NCBI GenBank assembly: GCA_030141605.1
Contig: JAQGDQ010000147.1
Span: 126,001 to 190,000 of the forward strand
Length of the DNA: 64,000 nt
DNA from: Tubiluchus corallicola
Taxonomy: Eukaryota; Priapulida; Priapulimorpha; Priapulimorphida; Tubiluchidae
Reading direction: 5' to 3'
Shown: piece by piece, positions 60,401 to 64,000 of the stretch
How positions within the stretch are numbered: position 1 is the stretch's first letter
How the letters are laid out: each line of letters opens with the position of its first letter
The notes under the pieces: model-generated
Database searches by the model: none
Told to the model about the DNA's origin: nothing
What the model saw: the letters and a program-made list of their open reading frames with translations, nothing else
Translations under genes and position numbers: made by a program

Positions 60401-62931
60401 GATTTACTATGACCAGGTGTTCTACTAGTGCAGGATTGTGCATTTGCAGTGTAATGTGAATATCCATTGCTTATATTATAGTTTCAAGTAAATGTCACAA
60501 TGGTTTCTTTTTCCACTGTGATTTTGGCTGTTTATGACATTGAGGGGAGGATGTATTTACATCCAGATTGTGGCTAAGACATTGTTATGTCAATGGGTCA
60601 TCTTAGAGGATAGCCTTGAAAATGACCTACCCCCAGTCTTGCCACAAGCCCACAACCATCTAAATTAAACAAGGTACTGTCTCTTAGTACTAGATCTGCA
60701 ATTGCAGAAACAGCTATTTTTTTCACATCATGCATAGCGCAAACAAACAACACAAATGTAGAAACCAAGGCGACCTTTCCTAAACAAGATGATATTATAA
60801 TTTATTAATTTTAATATGTACCAAGACTTTGCTCAGACAGTAATATTGTTGAAGTTTCCTTTGTTTATCCATGGATGCAGCCTTTTGTTTGTTCAAGGAA
60901 AGGACAACATGGCAATAAGACAAGGAAAGCTGAAAAGCTATGTTTTCTATTAATATATTTTTATTACACTAGGAGCAAAAAGAAGGCTGCTACAATATAT
61001 TCATTCTATTTAATTTGCTACTAAAAACAAAAATCGGACCTCTCACTTACTGAGGATTTAGTTAACTATATCATACCAGCTAGTGGCTTAAACCTTGCAC
61101 TTGTAAACATATGGTAGCACTAATTAAATATTAAACTACAGAAACCTTATTAAGTTTACCTAGAAAAAAAAGTTTAATTAACATGTATTAAATCAATATG
61201 TATTATTATCAATATATAAAATAATAACACTTCCATGAGATTGTTAAATGAAATAAAATAAATTAACAAAAAATTAAAAACTCACTTGAAATATATCTGT
61301 TTCACTCAAGGTGTCTACACCTTTCCCGAGTGCTTCCGACAAAATAGCTGTTACATGACTCCGCAGATCTACCTGTTTTAAACATTACAAGAACAAGACC
61401 ATATTTATTGACGATTTTCCATGAATTAAAAGAGCTAAAGTAAGAAATTGGCATTCAAGAATCACACTCTGCTATACAGTTCTTCCTCTATGCAGGAAAT
61501 GTTGGAGTACCATCCATTATGGTTTTTGACAAACAAGCCAAACAGTTACAAATAGCTACTACAGTTACTCATAATATATGTACAGTTTTTTCTCAGCTTC
61601 TTATCTGTGGAATTTTCTACCAGAAGACTGTTTACCTGAAAATTACAACCTCACTCGATTCAAGTTATATGTATATAAACAAGTCACTAGTTACATAAAC
61701 AAAGCACTACTTTTCTGGCCATGTATTCATATCTTCACCTTTTTAGTGCAGCCCCTTACTTTAAGTGACCATTGGCCTTGTATCGGGGCAATTCGTATTA
61801 AAAAAGCAAGTACAAGTTGTATTTTACAATATGGTGCTGCATAATGCAACAGGTTTTGCTAGGGTATTGAAGGCAGAAAGGCCTTACTAATACAGGAATA
61901 ATTTAGCAGTATGTGTGAACTAAAGAATCCCATTTTATTTCTTTTCGTGCATGTGAAGATAATCTTTTCACATAGGATTGCAGACAGATTGCGTAAATTG
62001 TTACTCAACATAGTAAGACTCTGAGTATGTGTTTTCTGTTTTAAGTAGAATTTGTAGCATGTAGTCTTTCCAGCATACTTAGGTTCATCAAAAGTCTTAC
62101 TTCAGCACTAAAAACATTAATGCACAAGAAAACCCTCCATAAACATAAAGCTTAAAAAATTCTCTTTGAAATTTTATTTCACTTACAAACTGCCTTTTTA
62201 CATACAGGACTTCAATTGGCAGTCACGCTGTATAAAACAGGTAAATTTAAAGACCGTTATAAGCAGCTATTTTGACGACAGGCCCCTTGAAAGAAGTTTA
62301 GATAACACTGTGTAAATTTTGAAAGAATAATCAGAGCATTCGTAGCACACATGTTACTAACTAAGTAAAATTTTAAATTACTATATCTTGTCCATAAGAT
62401 TAAAAATACATTTTTGGTTAATGAGTGGTGCACCCTGGAGGGTGAGTCAGCGACATTTTACTAATTATAAATAATTAATAATTTTCTTTTCTAGTTACGT
62501 AAGTCTTTCTACAGGTAAACGAAATGCTAATTAATATAGACTTTCACGGAAAGTTTTTTAGGACATAATTTAACGTTGCCTTCACTTCCTGATTTACGTT
62601 TGCATAGTGACTTCAGGTAATGGTGACTTTGGAACAGTATTGCGGGTGATTTAAAATGAAGACAAACAAAAATTCCTTTCAATGCGAAAACTATATATGC
62701 ATACAATTGCTATAAAGTAATATAATTTTTTAAGGCGATTTTTCTGAAACCTACATCAGGTACCCTTTTCTTGTCCTTTAAATTAAAAAGTTAAAGTTCA
62801 TTAAAAACTATTTAGGTATATTAAAAAACACAGACTATGTATGAAGTGCTAAATAAAGCAATGCAAACCTTCGTTAACTGCTCATGAATAACTTGCTTTA
62901 GTTCAAGAACTTTTTCATCTGTCAAAGCCAT
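47568..62931 (-). CDS. CEP76: CEP76, centrosomal protein of 76 kDa (complete, 14 coding exons)
   Basis: Centriolar protein; in vertebrates it acts with CP110 to limit centriole reduplication. Exons, minus strand: 62931-62869, 61372-61286, 60116-60026, 59875-59783, 59557-59426, 59219-59049, 58296-58070, 57874-57683, 51556-51393, 51054-50934, 50104-49904, 49337-49250, 48199-48070, 47706-47568 (TAA). Every phase joins: 632 residues against 659 in human. It starts MALTDEKVLELKQVIHEQL. The C2-like region spans about 80-280 (PSKRYIYLQICGGKSFLD, NPVPCACEPDF, LFLVYAKHWWQEYLQIR). The transglutaminase-like domain spans about 300-450 (YVKPLRAGRLLD, LLCNLLLGFGLDAYVCIGTK, PHSWV, FWESLTG, YRTVGCLFNHE). The tail is VPDGHTFKGFP ... 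CRGDS ... CAVWVMYACTYRCVL. At the 57683/51556 junction the human-type DCE triplet, which holds the Cys-nucleophile position, is absent from this model. Confidence 0.95.
49108..49161. repeat. (TA)n, CATA and (CA)n microsatellite
   Basis: Compound run of TA, then ATAC/CATA, then CA dinucleotides in a CEP76 intron about 90 bp from exon 49337-49250. Confidence 0.9.
53090..54615 (+). CDS. Secreted or GPI-anchored leucine-rich-repeat protein, nested in CEP76 intron
   Basis: Two exons (53090-53798 and 54365-54615) join in phase after an A|GTAAGT donor and a TTTCTATCTAG acceptor, giving 319 residues. The N-terminus is hydrophobic (MAYIIYYTVSMSTIFNHLAA from the second Met), a possible signal peptide. 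A Cys-rich cap follows (CLGNLTTCICDRGRHNDLQHC), then degenerate LRRs (ALENDTFAGLSGVSKILVRG; LENLSEIVIVDNPSLEKL; NLTALDLSANNLSFVEM) and an LRRCT-type cap (LICNCSLAWV ... CSGPPVLRG ... CDTG). The C-terminal YFMTAVIILNLPL looks like a GPI-attachment or tail-anchor segment. AATAAA at 54825-54830. The layout recalls LRR proteins annotated in crustaceans as non-catalytic subunits of a luciferin monooxygenase; that is a family resemblance only. It lies on the strand opposite CEP76. An upstream non-coding exon is possible. Confidence 0.82.
55387..55402. repeat. (TA)n microsatellite
   Basis: Short TA tract immediately left of the GC-rich island. Confidence 0.8.
55408..55930. other. GC-rich island of unknown origin
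   Basis: About 500 bp with many G and C runs (GGGCCCACCGGGAGGAGGGG, GGGCCGAGGGGGGGTGC, GGCGCCCCGCAACGGGCG) in AT-rich surroundings, with sharp edges. Short frames on both strands (for example 55655-55870 plus and 55728-55495 minus) match nothing I recognise. It could be an unclassified repeat or integrated foreign DNA. Confidence 0.5.
56310..57190. repeat. GGTGT-rich satellite with higher-order structure
   Basis: About 880 bp of GTGGT/GGTGTG units. Recurrent larger modules include GTGATGTGGTGGAGT followed by GTATGGTGTGG, and GTGTAGGTGGGTGGGTGGT. Open frames on both strands (Val/Trp/Cys- and Thr/His-rich) are artefacts of the 5-bp periodicity. It lies in the largest CEP76 intron. Confidence 0.9.
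57431..57494. repeat. TA/TATG microsatellite
   Basis: Impure TATA/CATA run downstream of the GGTGT satellite, inside the same CEP76 intron. Confidence 0.85.
60400..60650 (+). repeat. SINE-like dispersed repeat, copy 5
   Basis: CEP76 intron. Contains GAGGGGAGGATGTATTTACATCC, ATTGTGGCTAAGACA and TCTTAGAGGATAGCCTTGAA, matching the WDR59 intronic copies. Confidence 0.5.
61563..61700 (+). pseudogene. LINE ORF2 C-terminal fragment
   Basis: Plus-strand frame YYSYS, stop, YMYSFFSASYLWNFLPEDCL then NLTRFKLYVYK. This is the common last motif of CR1/jockey-like ORF2 (SFF..LWN.LP....L..FK). It lies in the CEP76 intron between the second and first coding exons, opposite to CEP76. Confidence 0.65.
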
Positions 62932-64000
62932 ACTGCAAGGAAAAAAGCAAAGTGTCATAAACCAAAGCAATATAGCTAAATGCAAGATAATACAGTAAGT
63001 ACCGCCGCTTAGTAGACTCACGGTTAATAGACCCAATTGCTTAATTGACTCAAAAATGCCTGGTACGGGCTGCTTCTATTCAAATGTACATAAAAAACTG
63101 TCGGTAATTGACTCAAATAACTCCACATAATTGACTCAATATTTATGTGTCACATGCTTCAATAAGACACTTTCATGTGACTAATAAGCTTTTATGACTT
63201 TTATATCATCTTAATTTACTTTTAAACAATAATATACATACAAACAATTATGCTAAGTACCGTTTTGTCTGTAAGCAGGAACGTTTGTCATACGCTAATT
63301 ATGATAGCCTAATGATTTGCCTTGACCTAACTGTCCACTGCAATTAACCTCGTTACCCAAAAATTCCCAGAAGCTAAACATTTAATCACTTGCTTAGTGG
63401 TTTGCTTTTGAAGCTCTGGATGTATCTGCCAGAAAGTTTAATCAGTTAGATGTTGCTGTTATTCCAGTGACGCAGGCACAGTACAGTAAGTGCGGCACAA
63501 ATATAAGCGGGAGCTTAGGCAAAACTACAGACGACGCTACTCGAAGGAAAACACGGGCACCACCAACAATTTCAGCACGCCAAGCACTAAGTATTTGACA
63601 AGAATTTGTGCATCATACAACAACAGATTTTCAACATTTTTATCATTGTGAGAACTTTGTGAGCCAACTTCTTCGTGATAAAATGAAGCAGCCAACTTTG
63701 AATTTTCGTAATTTCTGCAAATAAACAGACTTGTGTGATTTAGAAAAGAATACTTTTTAATATTTTTTTAGTATATATTTTTAATTTATTGCTAATTCAC
63801 TTATATTAATATTTTAAAATATTGTTTCTAATTTATAACTGCACAAAGGAATTTAGGTATTACTGGGTTAACTGGGTCAAAACACTTCAGTCCCAAAGTG
63901 AGTCTATTAAGTGGCGTCTACTGTATTAACTTTTTCACTATCGGCCAAACTTGTATTAGAAATGTAGGTACCTAAATATCCATTTCCAGCAAATGATAAC
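62932..64000. other. Upstream flank of CEP76
   Basis: Only about 60 bp separate the CEP76 ATG from a pogo-like element (62993-63923). The CEP76 5' UTR or promoter must therefore include, or lie beyond, that element. Nothing else seen to 64000. Confidence 0.6.
62993..63923. mobile_element. pogo/Tigger-like DNA transposon relic
   Basis: 931-bp element flanked by TA (62991-62992 and 63924-63925). The left end CAGTAAGTACCGCCGCTTAG then TAGACTCA and the inverted right end CAGTAGACGCCACTTAATAG then ACTCA share most positions. A decayed plus frame (FAFEALDVSARKFNQLDVAV, and LLRDKMKQPTLNFRNFC near the 3' end) may be the transposase C-terminus. The DDE core is not recognisable. Confidence 0.7.

Overview
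The window is animal nuclear DNA, AT-rich, with spliced genes (GT..AG introns up to about 6 kb), many microsatellites, decayed LINE and Ty3/Gypsy fragments, SINE-like repeats and pogo-type elements. The gene set (WDR59, CEP76, a D-amino-acid/D-aspartate oxidase, an intronless class A receptor) fits a bilaterian invertebrate. I cannot place the phylum; the LRR gene resembles a family I associate with arthropods, but that is weak evidence.

Layout. (1) 1-12470, plus strand: the last 13 coding exons of WDR59 (GATOR2 subunit), from the RWD domain to the C-terminal zinc-binding domain; base 1 is a splice donor, so the gene continues to the left. A LINE relic and SINE-like repeats sit in its introns. 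(2) 12471-19188: non-coding, with microsatellites and a TIR element. (3) 19189-20352, plus: a single-exon rhodopsin-like GPCR with unusual switch motifs. (4) 20353-25056: non-coding, with a degenerate repeat carrying nuclear-receptor-like half sites. (5) 25057-33191, minus: a six-exon gene for a 272-aa predicted type I membrane protein with one C2H2 finger on the non-cytoplasmic side. (6) 33192-36516: two LINE tails, a Gypsy integrase relic, a pogo-like MITE and a TIR repeat. (7) 36517-42759, plus: an FAD-dependent D-amino-acid/D-aspartate oxidase with two tandem, mutually alternative last exons, one ending in the peroxisomal signal SKL and the other in PKL. (8) 42760-47567: a (GA)n tract of about 680 bp, a LINE relic and a minisatellite. 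(9) 47568-62931, minus: CEP76, all 14 coding exons (632 aa). Its largest intron holds a two-exon LRR gene on the opposite strand, a GC-rich island and a GGTGT-rich satellite. (10) 62993-63923: a pogo/Tigger-like element.

The genes do not form one pathway. WDR59 acts in amino-acid sensing upstream of mTORC1, the oxidase degrades D-amino acids in peroxisomes, and CEP76 is centriolar. The points most worth checking are the duplicated terminal exons of the oxidase, the loss (or microexon) of the transglutaminase-like Cys segment of CEP76, the 3'-UTR minisatellite that appears to derive from the last CEP76 codons, and the membrane-anchored C2H2 protein. All exon models were joined by eye from splice signals, reading phase and remembered family sequence; no transcript or database was available.
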